DNA of 64,000 bases from an uncultured Pirellulaceae bacterium. Lineage in GTDB: Bacteria; Planctomycetota; Planctomycetia; Pirellulales; Pirellulaceae. The DNA is taken from positions 1 through 64,000 of the forward strand of contig CALKGE010000004.1 in the NCBI GenBank assembly GCA_938084685.1, in the 5' to 3' direction. Shown here piece after piece: positions 48,860 to 59,656 of the stretch. The position numbers were made by a program, and so were the translations under genes. Positions within the stretch are counted from its first letter, which is position 1; each line of letters begins with the position of its first letter. The notes under the pieces were generated by a model. That model was given only the letters and a program-made list of their open reading frames with translations. It made no database searches and had not been told where the DNA came from.

Positions 48860-50719
48860 ATGTCCAACCACCAAGTAATACGAGAAACGATCGCAGCTGC
48901 TTTCGACTTGTCAGAAAATTCACGGCCACTTTCTGAGGCCTACGCGCTGGCCGTACATCCGTGGCAGGACACTCCCACGCTCCCACCGAACATCTTGCGC
49001 CAGATTTATACCGAATTGCTTTCAACACATAACCTGTCTCAAGTCCATCCTTTCGATGCCTATAGTGACCGCTTGTATCGACTTGCCGATATCATGGTAG
49101 AAAACGGCATGGCAGAGCTCGCCAGCAAATATATGCAAGCTGCTCAAACGTTAGCTTGTGCAACCGATCTATTAAAAACCGACGCTAAACGGGATCGTGA
49201 AGTCATTTCTGCTTATGCAATTCCTCCTAACGGATCAGCTCATAACGAAATTCATCTGGCCAACGGATCCGGCACTACATTGGCACCGGACTCTCCCCAA
49301 ACGCAGGATGACGTCATGAAGCTATTGGCGATGCTGTCAGCGTTGGACACAGAAGAACCCGAAAACCGATCCAGTGCAATAAGTGCTCTTACCCCTCAAA
49401 CGACAAGCAGATTAGTCGAGTTGTTGCAGCACCGCCTCGGTGTGGAATCTCCCTACAAACGGTTCGATAAAGCACTCGATTCTTTCGACAGTCGAGAACA
49501 AGACATTCTTTTGCGTAGAACACTGGTGTTGAACTCGCCATTGACGTTAGATGAACTGGCTGAAGTGTGGAGTATTTCCGGGGAACGTGTACGTCAACTT
49601 GAATCCACAGCGTTTGCCAGATTCTCTGAGGCCGTAGAGCCTATCATCCGCCCGATGGCCTCGGCCAGCTTGATCCCTGCGCTTCGAGTAATACTTCGCA
49701 GCGAAGCCCTGACCAGTAAAGCATTGCAACTTGGTGCAAAGTCCAACTACCCCGAGGCGTTTGCCAAAGCACTGCTGCTGAGTTGTGACGAGTTACACGA
49801 ATCGGATGGTTGGATTTGTAATCTCAGCACAATAGAGGATTTATCCGAAGCACAAGAAGGATTTTCTCAATCGTTCCAACAGAACGGTTTTGTTAAGGAC
49901 ACGGAGGTCCACTCCTTCTTTGGCTCGCTTTTCAACGATCGAGACGACATGGTCACTTTTCTGACCGAGCAAATTAAATACGGACGTTGCAAAGAATACT
50001 GGACTGACAAAAACACGAACTGCCAGAGGTTGATCAGTTGCCTGAAATTCCTGGGGTGTGAAGCAGATAAAGAAACACTCGGTGAACATACATTACTGGA
50101 CCTCGGAGCGATCACCAATGCTTTAGCTAATACGCACGAGACGATGCGAGTCAGTTCGACAGCGTGGGCTTTGAGAGAACTGGGGATGGCTGAATATAGC
50201 GGACTCTTTAGCACGGCAAAACAGATCCTGAATGAACTGGGTGGCGTTGTCGCAGTAACCAGGCTTGAGCATTTGCTTGTCCAGCAAGGGTTTAGCATGA
50301 ATACCATCCGTGCCACCCTGGCTACTCCTGCATTCCACACCGCAGGCTCCACCATCAAGTTAGCTACGGCCGAGCAAATGGCGCCGAGTCTTCCGGCCGA
50401 ATCAGAATCGAGTCTTCGTATTGATGGCAAGTGGGGTTTTGTGGTGAAAGTCCAGGATATTCATCTGCATGGTCATTCATTTCAAATCCCTCAGGCGATT
50501 GCGTATGCCAACGGCGTCAATCCGAACGATAGTTTGGTCGTTCCCGTCGCAGGTCAGGCAGAATATCAAGCCAGCATTATCTGGAGACCACATACCATCA
50601 ACAGAACAGTTCATATCGGCCGTTTACGCCAGTGGATGGAATTCAATAACGTCGAACAGGGGCAGGAACTGATCATCAGCCCAACGGCGCAGGAATTAGC
50701 CGTTTCCATACCATCTTGA
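48860..50719 (+). CDS. Protein with sigma-70 region-4-like HTH
   Basis: LDSFDSREQDILLRRTLVLNSPLTLDELAEVWSISGERVRQLESTAFARFSEAV. Confidence 0.6.
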   Translation: MSNHQVIRETIAAAFDLSENSRPLSEAYALAVHPWQDTPTLPPNILRQIYTELLSTHNLSQVHPFDAYSDRLYRLADIMVENGMAELASKYMQAAQTLACATDLLKTDAKRDREVISAYAIPPNGSAHNEIHLANGSGTTLAPDSPQTQDDVMKLLAMLSALDTEEPENRSSAISALTPQTTSRLVELLQHRLGVESPYKRFDKALDSFDSREQDILLRRTLVLNSPLTLDELAEVWSISGERVRQLESTAFARFSEAVEPIIRPMASASLIPALRVILRSEALTSKALQLGAKSNYPEAFAKALLLSCDELHESDGWICNLSTIEDLSEAQEGFSQSFQQNGFVKDTEVHSFFGSLFNDRDDMVTFLTEQIKYGRCKEYWTDKNTNCQRLISCLKFLGCEADKETLGEHTLLDLGAITNALANTHETMRVSSTAWALRELGMAEYSGLFSTAKQILNELGGVVAVTRLEHLLVQQGFSMNTIRATLATPAFHTAGSTIKLATAEQMAPSLPAESESSLRIDGKWGFVVKVQDIHLHGHSFQIPQAIAYANGVNPNDSLVVPVAGQAEYQASIIWRPHTINRTVHIGRLRQWMEFNNVEQGQELIISPTAQELAVSIPS

Positions 50720-50885
50720 GATCAGACCTCTGATTCTGAACGTTACTCCGGGTACAACTAAAGAAAATACAAACCAAACGCCGAGGAGCAGATTAATTCG
50801 GCTCTTCATCAAACAGAGTCAGGGACACCACCGTCTCGTTAAACCCGTGCGTTAGGCAGCTCGCGAACACTTTGAAAGGTTAATC

Positions 50886-51359
50886 ATGAGTGCACAAACC
50901 GAATCTGAGATTCATCATTCCCATGGAGAATTAATTGGTCTCACGACGATTGAAGCGGAACAAATCAAGGATTGGCCTTCCGAGGTAACCAAGGGGGCCT
51001 CGGATGAGTCCAAGTACTTCGGACCATTCAAAGTCGGATCTGGAAACCTGGTTCTGGAAGAAGTCCGAGTTCGAGTTGACCCGGATGACCATGTGACCCT
51101 TGTATTCAACATTCACTGGGGCAAGCTGAAAACGTATCAACCTCGTACAGGCAGACAGTATGGTCCTCACATTCGTTTGATCTTCAAAGATGCTCAGCAA
51201 GTCCCCGTGACCAGCGAATGGGATCTTGGTCAGTTTAACAAGCAATGTTCACCTGACCTCAGGTGGGAGGTCGTCCGGGAGACAACTGTCGCAGGTGCGT
51301 TCGAAAAATCGGTTTGGGTAAACGTCTCTTATGACAGATTCGAGTGGTGGTACTGTTAG
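50886..51359 (+). CDS. Hypothetical protein
   Basis: 157-aa ORF, MSAQTESEIHHSHGELIGLTTIEAEQIKDWPSEV. Confidence 0.45.
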   Translation: MSAQTESEIHHSHGELIGLTTIEAEQIKDWPSEVTKGASDESKYFGPFKVGSGNLVLEEVRVRVDPDDHVTLVFNIHWGKLKTYQPRTGRQYGPHIRLIFKDAQQVPVTSEWDLGQFNKQCSPDLRWEVVRETTVAGAFEKSVWVNVSYDRFEWWYC

Positions 51360-52291
51360 CATCAGGATTTACCTTCAACTGTCCAACGTTTGTCACCGAA
51401 TCAACCAGCGAGCAACCTCCATTGACATCTCCAACTGCCAAGACAATTCAGATTTATTTGCCGACTGGCGAGCCGCGAGGAATTCGGATTGCCGAAATCA
51501 CGACGCGAATCGTACAAACGATTCTCATTCCCAGGAGTGAGTTAATTGCTGGCAACCATCGTCCTGAACTGGAGCAACCGGGAGTCTATTTCCTGTTTGG
51601 TGAAGAGGAAGACGAGGCAATGCCGCTTGTCTACATTGGCCAAACAGAAAATGCTCTTAAGCGATTCAAAACTCATAACAAATTAAAGACATTCTGGAAG
51701 ACGGCCGTCTTTTGCTGTTCGAAAACGCAGAACTTCACTCAAACCCACATTCGATGGTTGGAATGGCACTGTATGCAACAAGCGAAGCAGATCGGTCGAT
51801 ACAAACTTGACAACGGCCAGATCCCTGATAATTCAACATTCGTTCCCGAGCCGATGGAAGCAGAGTTGTTGGATCTGTTTGAAACGATCAGCATGTTGAT
51901 CTCGACGTTAGGCTATCCTGTCTTTGATCCATTCTCAAAGGGAGGTTCAGCGGCTCATTTGTTCTTCTGTCGAGGTGGGGGAAGTGAGGGTACGGGCGAA
52001 TTGATTGAAGATGGATTTGTGGTTTTCGAAGGCAGCAAAGCTCGCATTGAAATATCTACCTCAGGTGACGACTATGTTCGCCCTCGACGAACCAGATTGA
52101 TCGAGTCTGGCATCATGAAAGAACAGGATGGAGAATATGTCTTCACTCAAGACTACCCATTTTCCTCAGCAAGCAGCGCGGCCGCTGTTGTGCTGGGTCG
52201 CCGAGCCAACGGCTGGACCGAATGGAAAGACGAGGCTGGAAAAACACTGAGCGATGTCTATCGTGATACAGAGGCTTCCGACGACGAGTAA
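51344..52291 (+). CDS. GIY-YIG nuclease family protein with DUF4357-like C-terminus
   Basis: GVYFLFGEEEDEAMPLVYIGQTENALKRFKTHNK; C-terminal SSAAAVVLGRRANGWTEWKDEAGKTLSDVYR. Confidence 0.8.
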   Translation: MVVLLASGFTFNCPTFVTESTSEQPPLTSPTAKTIQIYLPTGEPRGIRIAEITTRIVQTILIPRSELIAGNHRPELEQPGVYFLFGEEEDEAMPLVYIGQTENALKRFKTHNKLKTFWKTAVFCCSKTQNFTQTHIRWLEWHCMQQAKQIGRYKLDNGQIPDNSTFVPEPMEAELLDLFETISMLISTLGYPVFDPFSKGGSAAHLFFCRGGGSEGTGELIEDGFVVFEGSKARIEISTSGDDYVRPRRTRLIESGIMKEQDGEYVFTQDYPFSSASSAAAVVLGRRANGWTEWKDEAGKTLSDVYRDTEASDDE

Positions 52292-52349
52292 CCACTGCCA
52301 GCTTCAGCTGATCACCCTCGAACTGTTCATTCCAGCCGGCAACTGAATT

Positions 52350-52457
52350 CACTTTTTTATTAGAATTAGAGTCGCAACCGTGGCGGGTTTTGGGGATCGT
52401 TCGCGAGTTAATCGATAGAGACAAGATAGGGTGAAAATCAATATGTCGTTTTTCAAA
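52350..52457. repeat. Diverged third copy of the intergenic repeat
   Basis: cgtggcgggttttggggatcgttcgcgagttaatcgatagaga..; central part matches A/B, flanks diverged. Confidence 0.45.
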
Positions 52458-52511
52458 AATATGCTGATATATGAACTCTGCTATCCTGGTGCGGTCACTG
52501 GCCAAACTGAG

Positions 52512-52658
52512 ATGTACTGCCCCTATTGCGAGACAGAGTTAACTGTCGAAGTAGCGGATCCCATGGGCGTCGATCAGTTTCAATGCGCTCAGTGCGAAGG
52601 CCTGTTCGAGATCGACTTTGGCCAAGGATTGATTCACTACAATCTGGATGACGAGTAA
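52512..52658 (+). CDS. Small zinc-ribbon-like protein
   Basis: MYCPYCETELTVEVADPMGVDQFQCAQCEGLFEIDFGQ: two CxxC pairs; ORF opens at 52431. Confidence 0.5.
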   Translation: MYCPYCETELTVEVADPMGVDQFQCAQCEGLFEIDFGQGLIHYNLDDE

Positions 52659-52685
52659 ACGTGTCTTGCTGAAAATGAAGTAAAT

Positions 52686-54671
52686 ATGAGTAGTAATCGC
52701 TACCTGACAAAATCACGATTCAAGTTGGCACTCGAATGTCCAACGAAACTCTTCTACACCGGCAAGAAAAACAAATACGCTGACCAAAAGCTCGACGATA
52801 GTTTTCTGCTCGCATTAGCCGATGGTGGATTTCAAGTCGGAGATCTTGCCAAATGTTACTTCTCCGGTGGGCACGACATAAAAACGCTTGACCATGCCCA
52901 GGCATTGGCTGAAACGGGAAAGCTGCTCGAACAGGATCAGGTGACGATTTACGAAGCCGCCATTGCAACTGAAACGCTCTTCATCCGAGCCGACATTCTG
53001 GTGAAAGATGGCAATCGACTCTGGCTTTATGAAGTCAAGGCAAAATCATTCGACTCTCAGCAGGAAGACGCTTTTCGCAATAAAAATGGCACTCTGAAAT
53101 CCAACTGGAAACCGTACCTGTACGATGTCGCTTTTCAAAAGTACGTCATCCATCAGGCTCTTCCTGAATACACGGTACTCTCGCATCTAATGCTGGCCGA
53201 CAAATCCACGTGCTGTCCAACCGATGGACTGAATCAGAAATTCAAACTGGTCAAAGACGAAAATGGGCGCAAGTCGGTGGAAGTGTCGCAGGACCTGCGT
53301 GAAGAAGATCTATCTGTTCCCCTCTTAATCAAAGTGAACGTCGACGCTCAATGTGAACAGATTTATGACGGAACCGATCCCAACGCACCACCTCTTCTCA
53401 GTTTTCCGGAACGAGTAAACCTTTATGCCGACCATTACGCACGCGATGTCAAACTCGCGACTCCTATATCTGTTGCATGTGGCACGTGTGAATTTTACTT
53501 GAAAGACAGCCAGTGCCAGTCAGGGCTCAAGAGCGGCCGGGACGAGTGCTGGAAAGAGGAATTGGGATGGACCGATGACGAGCTAAAATGTCCGACGGTA
53601 CTGGATGTCTGGAACTTCAGGAAGAAGGGACAGCTGATTGACAACGGCTGCATCAAGCTGACCGATCTGTGCGAAGAGGACGTCTCGCCGAAGACCGATA
53701 ACAAGCCGGGACTGTCACCGAGTGAACGGCAATGGATGCAGATTGAAAAATGCCAGTGCGAGGATGATGAATTTTACCTGGAACGTGATGGGCTACAAAG
53801 AGAAATGGACGCTTGGGTCTATCCGCTTCACTTTATCGACTTCGAGACGACGATGGTGGCCATACCGTTTCATGCCGGACGGCGACCGTACGAACAGCTG
53901 GCGTTTCAATTCTCGCATCACACAGTTCAGCAGGACGGAACCGTTGCCCATGCCGGGGAATACTTGAATATGAAGCAGGGGGCCTTTCCGAATTATGAAT
54001 TCGTGCGAGCACTTAAGGCCGAGCTGGAAAAGGACAAAGGCAGCATCTTTCGATATTCCAACCACGAAAACACTGTCCTGAATCAGATATTGCGTCAACT
54101 GCAACAGGACGGCCGGGAGATTCCTGATCGCGACGAGCTCGAAGAGTTTATTAAATCGATTACCAGACCGACCAAAGATACAGCTAATCCGTGGCAGAGT
54201 GCTCGCAGCATGATTGATTTATGGGAACTGGTTAAGCGTTATTACTACGATCCAGCAACCAATGGTTCCAACTCCATCAAGGACGTACTTCCGGCCATCT
54301 TAAATTCGTCAACTTGCCTGCAAGAGAAATACTCGCAACCCATCTACGGAGCCGATGACGGCATCCCCAGTCGCAACTTTGAAGACTGGACATGGATTGA
54401 AATGGAAAATGGTAAGGTAACGGACCCCTATAAACGGCTGCCAAAAATGTTTCAGGATATCTCGGACAAGGACATGGAGATTCTGAGCGATGACGATGAG
54501 ATGCGGGAAGGTGGAGCCGCGCTAACAGCCTACGCTCGCATGCAATTTGAAGAGATGTCAGATTACGAACGAGAAGAAATCCAAAAAGCTCTCCTTAAAT
54601 ACTGTGAACTCGACACACTCGCCATGGTCATGATCTACGAAGGCTGGAAAGATCTGCTCGAGCAGGGATAG
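52686..54671 (+). CDS. DUF2779 domain-containing protein (putative PD-(D/E)XK + DEDD exonuclease-like)
   Basis: YLTKSRFKLALECPTKLFYTGKKNKYAD; RLWLYEVKAKS; CGTCEFYLKDSQCQSGLKSGRDECW; LHFIDFETTMVAIPFH; LLKYCELDTLAMVMIYEGW. Confidence 0.78.
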   Translation: MSSNRYLTKSRFKLALECPTKLFYTGKKNKYADQKLDDSFLLALADGGFQVGDLAKCYFSGGHDIKTLDHAQALAETGKLLEQDQVTIYEAAIATETLFIRADILVKDGNRLWLYEVKAKSFDSQQEDAFRNKNGTLKSNWKPYLYDVAFQKYVIHQALPEYTVLSHLMLADKSTCCPTDGLNQKFKLVKDENGRKSVEVSQDLREEDLSVPLLIKVNVDAQCEQIYDGTDPNAPPLLSFPERVNLYADHYARDVKLATPISVACGTCEFYLKDSQCQSGLKSGRDECWKEELGWTDDELKCPTVLDVWNFRKKGQLIDNGCIKLTDLCEEDVSPKTDNKPGLSPSERQWMQIEKCQCEDDEFYLERDGLQREMDAWVYPLHFIDFETTMVAIPFHAGRRPYEQLAFQFSHHTVQQDGTVAHAGEYLNMKQGAFPNYEFVRALKAELEKDKGSIFRYSNHENTVLNQILRQLQQDGREIPDRDELEEFIKSITRPTKDTANPWQSARSMIDLWELVKRYYYDPATNGSNSIKDVLPAILNSSTCLQEKYSQPIYGADDGIPSRNFEDWTWIEMENGKVTDPYKRLPKMFQDISDKDMEILSDDDEMREGGAALTAYARMQFEEMSDYEREEIQKALLKYCELDTLAMVMIYEGWKDLLEQG

Positions 54672-54912
54672 TGGGAGCAGGCGGTTGCTGGAATCTGTTT
54701 GAGGTCATGATCAGGTTCAAGGTAGAATGGGTACCAGGGTCGAGTTATTGTCTGAAGTGGCTCGGCCTCGTAACTTCCCCTTCAGAACGTATTGATGAAT
54801 TACCACAGATGATCTGCCGCTCTGGTAAATGCCGAGCCGTCATCAAATCCGAGCGGCGGTGGATGAACTCCTCGCAAGCCGGTTGCTCGCCCGCCTGGAA
54901 TGAAAACCTGAA

Positions 54913-57354
54913 ATGATGGTCAGAAACAATCGGCCGTTCAAACCGCCCTGCAACATCGCAGCTTTTCTGATTGCGCTGACCGTTGCTCTACCTCTTCACG
55001 CTGAAATTCCAGTCTCGACACTCCATACAATCTATCCACCCGGAAGTCAGCCTGGTGCCAAGTTCGATCTGACCATCGCTGGCACAGCTATTGATCATGT
55101 AGAAAACCTCTATTGCTCGCATCCCGAGATCACCTTCGAAAAGCTATCCGAGACCTCCTTTAAATGTCTCATTGGACAGGATGTTAAGCCGGGACGTTAC
55201 AGTGTACAGAGTGTTGGCAAACGAGGTGTCTCCTCTTCCCGCATCCTCATCGTCAGTCCGCTGCCCGTGACAAACGAAGAACAGAATGCCGAAAGTGACA
55301 ATACCGTCGTCAACGTTGAACTCCCAGTCGCTGTCCAGGGAGTGATCGGTACCAAAGGAGATATTGACCGTTATACGTTCACTGCTCAGGCTGATCAGCT
55401 CGTCGTCGTCGAATGCTGGGCTGAACGCTTGGATTCAACGCTGCGAAGTAACCTGGAAATCTACGATCAAAATATGAGGAAGGTACAGGTCGAAAAAAGC
55501 CAGTTTGGTATGGATACACTGCTGGCGTTCCGAGCTCCTACGGCGGGGAAATATACCGTCAGACTTTCCGATCTTGTATACGACGGTTCGGCAACGTCCG
55601 TCTATCGTCTGGAAATACATTCTCAACCCCGAGTCCTCTATTCGATTCCGGCAGCCATCACAGCAGGCACCAGCGTGTCCGTCGAGGCCTTTGGATATAA
55701 CCTGGGCGGTAAGGCAGTTTCCGGCACAACGCTGGAATCGCGGACTGCCGAAGTCTCAGCGGACAATATTCAACGCGACTTTCGAGTGCCTGTATCTGCG
55801 GACTCGTCCTCGGCAACCGCTTTAACCATTCCCGTTGTACTGCTTGATTCGATTCATCCCGTTGGTATAACCGTTACCGACTCAGTTGTGCTCGCCAGCC
55901 CCCAGACCAATACGGATGTGACAACCTCTCGTCCCATCGAAGTTCCCGTGGACATTAGTGGACAACTACTGTCGGCCAACGATCGGCACTGGTACCAGGT
56001 AGAACTCCGTGCAGGCCAGACGATTTACATTGATGGTTTTGGCCAACGACTTGGATTTCCAGTGGATCTGGCAGTCCATGTTTTTTCTGGGGACGGAACC
56101 AGGCAATTGACCGTGCTGAATGATCAACCTTTTAATGTTGGCGGAGTTCGCTTTCCGACAGCCCATTTCGATCCGCTTGGCGAATTCACTGCTCCCAGGG
56201 ATGGGACCTACCATCTTGTCGTTCGCAATCGTATCGGCGGCACTGTTTTCGACCCAGGACGAGCTTATCGATTAAGCATTACTCGACAGCAACCAAAACT
56301 GACCGTCGTTGCTATAGGAAAGAGACTTGCTTCCCCAACCGGATTTACCGTTCGCCTCGGCGGACATGAAACGATTCATCTACTGATGACCTCGGGACGC
56401 CCATTAAAACAGTCCGTGCGGATTTCCGCCTCCGGTTTGCCTCCTGAAATCACCTGTGACGATGTTTGGATTGGTCCCGGTATCCGTCAAACTCCGATGA
56501 CATTCTACGCCTCTGAAACAGCAAAGCCCTGGATTGGAACGATCCAGCTGGAGGCATCCTTCGAGTTTGGCGGCGAGGTCATTACGGAACGCGTACTGGC
56601 AGGTACGATGGTACGCACCAATACTCCCAATGGCACAGGCCGACTCGATTCTGGATTGACACTTGCCGTTGCCGATAAAGCGCCGCTGATCGCGACGGCT
56701 GCGATTGCCAGGCAACGCTATCAACAAGGTAGTATCATCGATTTAAACGTCACGGTCGATCGGCTGGAAGGACAACCTGACGCAGAAGGGAAGCTGCGAG
56801 GCAATTGTCTACCACCCGAGCTTGAAAATCAGATAGCTACGATTCCTGCAGGCCAGTCGCAAGGTGTGGTCAGTTTTTATATTCCCGAGCATCTACCACC
56901 GGGGAAATATTCTATCGCTGCGGAGGTCCAGACCAAGCACAGCTACCCGCTCGATATGACGCTTGGTCCAGCGCAAGAGGGGGCAACAACGATTTATACC
57001 AATGCGGTTACGTTTGAAGTCTATCCGGCACCGTTCGTTTTACGGATTGACCTTGATGCACCCAAAAAAATAAGGCGTGGGGAAGTGATACAAATGCCTT
57101 ATTCCTGTATCCGAAACAACCAGTTTATTGGCAAAATACATACAGAGATTCGGGCACCGGGTGGTGTCGTTGGAATTCGAGGTCGAGGCGTGACATTTGT
57201 AGGACAGACTGAGAAAGGTGTCATTCAAATTATCGCCAATGACGATGCACCGCTGGGGAAACAGCCTGGACTGCGACTTGAAGGGCTGGGAACAGTCGAA
57301 GATGAGGGTATTCATCTCGGCAGCGCCTTTTTAGAACTCGAAATCGTCGAATAG
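54913..57354 (+). CDS. Secreted planctomycete protein with PPC-like (pre-peptidase C-terminal) domains
   Basis: Signal peptide; GTKGDIDRYTFTAQADQLVVVECWAERLDSTLRSNLEIYD; FTAPRDGTYHLVVRNRIGG. Confidence 0.65.
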   Translation: MMVRNNRPFKPPCNIAAFLIALTVALPLHAEIPVSTLHTIYPPGSQPGAKFDLTIAGTAIDHVENLYCSHPEITFEKLSETSFKCLIGQDVKPGRYSVQSVGKRGVSSSRILIVSPLPVTNEEQNAESDNTVVNVELPVAVQGVIGTKGDIDRYTFTAQADQLVVVECWAERLDSTLRSNLEIYDQNMRKVQVEKSQFGMDTLLAFRAPTAGKYTVRLSDLVYDGSATSVYRLEIHSQPRVLYSIPAAITAGTSVSVEAFGYNLGGKAVSGTTLESRTAEVSADNIQRDFRVPVSADSSSATALTIPVVLLDSIHPVGITVTDSVVLASPQTNTDVTTSRPIEVPVDISGQLLSANDRHWYQVELRAGQTIYIDGFGQRLGFPVDLAVHVFSGDGTRQLTVLNDQPFNVGGVRFPTAHFDPLGEFTAPRDGTYHLVVRNRIGGTVFDPGRAYRLSITRQQPKLTVVAIGKRLASPTGFTVRLGGHETIHLLMTSGRPLKQSVRISASGLPPEITCDDVWIGPGIRQTPMTFYASETAKPWIGTIQLEASFEFGGEVITERVLAGTMVRTNTPNGTGRLDSGLTLAVADKAPLIATAAIARQRYQQGSIIDLNVTVDRLEGQPDAEGKLRGNCLPPELENQIATIPAGQSQGVVSFYIPEHLPPGKYSIAAEVQTKHSYPLDMTLGPAQEGATTIYTNAVTFEVYPAPFVLRIDLDAPKKIRRGEVIQMPYSCIRNNQFIGKIHTEIRAPGGVVGIRGRGVTFVGQTEKGVIQIIANDDAPLGKQPGLRLEGLGTVEDEGIHLGSAFLELEIVE

Positions 57355-57382
57355 CCTTTTTGGTTACTAAAATCTATTTGAT

Positions 57383-59647
57383 ATGAATGCAACTTTTAAC
57401 AACTCGTCTCCGCTAAGCCGCACCAGTTTGGTGCTGCTCATGCTGATGTTGCCGACTACTCTTCTGCAAGCAGAAGATAACGTGGCTGCTCGCCCTGTGA
57501 GTTTTACGAATGATGTCATGCCGATTCTCACCAAGTATTCATGTGATTTCGGTGGCTGCCACGGAAAAGCAACCGGCCAGAACGGCTTTAAGCTTTCGCT
57601 TTTCGGATCCGATCCGGAAGAAAGCTATCGCGCCATCGCCATTCAGGCCAAAGGGCGACGAGTTTTTCCAGGGTCACCGGAAAACAGCTTACTGCTAAAA
57701 AAGGCGGTCGGGGCTGTGGCACATGGGGGTGGACAACGTTTCGATGTCCAGTCAGATGCATATCGTACACTCGCCGCCTGGATCAAATTAGGGATGCCGG
57801 GTCCAGAGTCGAGTGATGTACAGTTGTCCGGAATTGCGTGGTCACCCAAGCAGATAACACTGACGCCGGGGGACTCGCACCTGATCCACGTTGTCGCTCA
57901 GTATTCTGACGGAACGAAACGGGATGTCACTTCGCTAGCACTCTATGAATTGAACGAGGATGGCGTCGTTTCAGTAGGTCCCGATGGAGAAATCAAAGTA
58001 GTCGGCGATGGTGGCTTGGCCTCGGTCATTGTCAAATACGGACAGCAGGCAGGTACGGTGCAAGTGACGGTACCCTACCCGGCCGTGGCCGATCAGCAGC
58101 AGAAACTGGCAAAACGCTATGAGACACTCGCTGCCGAGTTTGAAGGTAATCCGATCAATCTGGCGCTGCTCGACCAATGGCGAGGATTACAAATCGAGCC
58201 TTCCGCCGTTTGCGATGATGAGACTTTCATTCGCCGCGCGAGTGTGGATATCAGTGGAACGTTACCCACGGTGGAGCAGATTTCGGCATTTGTTCATGAC
58301 CCCGCCAAGGATAAACGAGCGCGTTTGATAGATCGATTGCTGGAAACACCTCAATATGCCAGTTACTTCGCTCAAAAATGGGCTGACATTCTTCAGAATC
58401 GTGGCAAAGGATATTCCACGCGCCAGCAGCGCCCCGGGACGTCACTCTTTGCCAACTGGATCCGGGACTCGCTGTTGCTGAATAAACCGTACGACCAGTT
58501 TGTTTCTGAAATCCTGACGGCTACAGGCAGTCAGGCCGTCAATCCTCCTACGGTCTGGTACCGCAGTGTTCGCACTCCGGCTAATTATGTCGAGTCAGTT
58601 GCGCAGGCATTTCTTGGCGTGAGAATTCAATGTGCTCAATGTCACCACCACCCGGCAGATCGCTGGAGTCAGGCCGACTATTTCGGCTTTGCTGCGAATT
58701 TCGCCCGAGTCGGTCGGAAGACAGGATTTGCCGATGCCGAAGTCCCTACGGCTGAGGTGATTTACGTCAAAGATGAAGGTGACGTATTTCACCCCAAGAC
58801 TGGTGAACTGCTGAAGCCCAAGCCATTGGGCGACGAAGCGTTTCAGTTGTCAGTCTTTGACGATCCCCGAGTCGCCTTTTCCCGCTGGTTGACAGATCGC
58901 GAGAATCCATATTTTGCCAGTACGATGGCAAATCGTATGTGGTCACACTTTTTCTCTCGCGGAATTATCCATCCGGTAGATGATCGCCGAAGTACCAACC
59001 CGCCTAGTAATCCTGAATTGCTGGAGCTATTGGTTCGGTCGTTTGCTGACAGCGGATATGACATAAAACAGTTGATCCGTACGATCTGTAACTCGTATGC
59101 CTACCAGTTGGAGTCGACACCGAACCAGTCTAACCCGGACGACCAAAAATCGTTTGCCAGATTCTATCCACGTCGTATGTCTGCCGAGGTTCTGCTCGAT
59201 GCAATTTCACAGTCGTTGGAAGTCCCGACGGTCTTTCCGGGGGGCCCCGGCGCGTTTCCGGAAGGAACTCGAGCGATTGAGTTACCCGACGAAAATGTGG
59301 ACAACGCTTTCCTGGACGTCTTTGGACGGCCCGCTCGGTTTAAGGCCTGTGAATGTGAACGTATCGACTCGCCGACTCTGGCTCAGGGACTGGAGCTTGT
59401 CAATTCACAGCAGATTCAGGATAAACTCGTTTCGGACAAAGGCTTCATCCAGCGTTTGGCTACCAATGAAGCTGACCATGCAAAGAATGTAGAACTCGTG
59501 TTCTTAACTCTGATGGGGCGTCCTCCTATCCAAGCGGAACGGCAGATTGCGATCGATTATCTTGAAAGTGAAGAGGATCGGACCGAAGCCTACCGGAATT
59601 TTGTCTGGTCATTGCTGGCAACCAACGAATTTATGTTCATAAGGTAA
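57383..59647 (+). CDS. DUF1549/DUF1553 protein with cytochrome-like and Ig-like N-terminal region
   Basis: KYSCDFGGCHGKATGQNGFKLSLFGSDPEESYRAI; RRASVDISGTLPTVEQISAFV; QCAQCHHHPADRWSQADYFGFAANF. Confidence 0.85.
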   Translation: MNATFNNSSPLSRTSLVLLMLMLPTTLLQAEDNVAARPVSFTNDVMPILTKYSCDFGGCHGKATGQNGFKLSLFGSDPEESYRAIAIQAKGRRVFPGSPENSLLLKKAVGAVAHGGGQRFDVQSDAYRTLAAWIKLGMPGPESSDVQLSGIAWSPKQITLTPGDSHLIHVVAQYSDGTKRDVTSLALYELNEDGVVSVGPDGEIKVVGDGGLASVIVKYGQQAGTVQVTVPYPAVADQQQKLAKRYETLAAEFEGNPINLALLDQWRGLQIEPSAVCDDETFIRRASVDISGTLPTVEQISAFVHDPAKDKRARLIDRLLETPQYASYFAQKWADILQNRGKGYSTRQQRPGTSLFANWIRDSLLLNKPYDQFVSEILTATGSQAVNPPTVWYRSVRTPANYVESVAQAFLGVRIQCAQCHHHPADRWSQADYFGFAANFARVGRKTGFADAEVPTAEVIYVKDEGDVFHPKTGELLKPKPLGDEAFQLSVFDDPRVAFSRWLTDRENPYFASTMANRMWSHFFSRGIIHPVDDRRSTNPPSNPELLELLVRSFADSGYDIKQLIRTICNSYAYQLESTPNQSNPDDQKSFARFYPRRMSAEVLLDAISQSLEVPTVFPGGPGAFPEGTRAIELPDENVDNAFLDVFGRPARFKACECERIDSPTLAQGLELVNSQQIQDKLVSDKGFIQRLATNEADHAKNVELVFLTLMGRPPIQAERQIAIDYLESEEDRTEAYRNFVWSLLATNEFMFIR

Positions 59648-59656
59648 GTCATCGTC

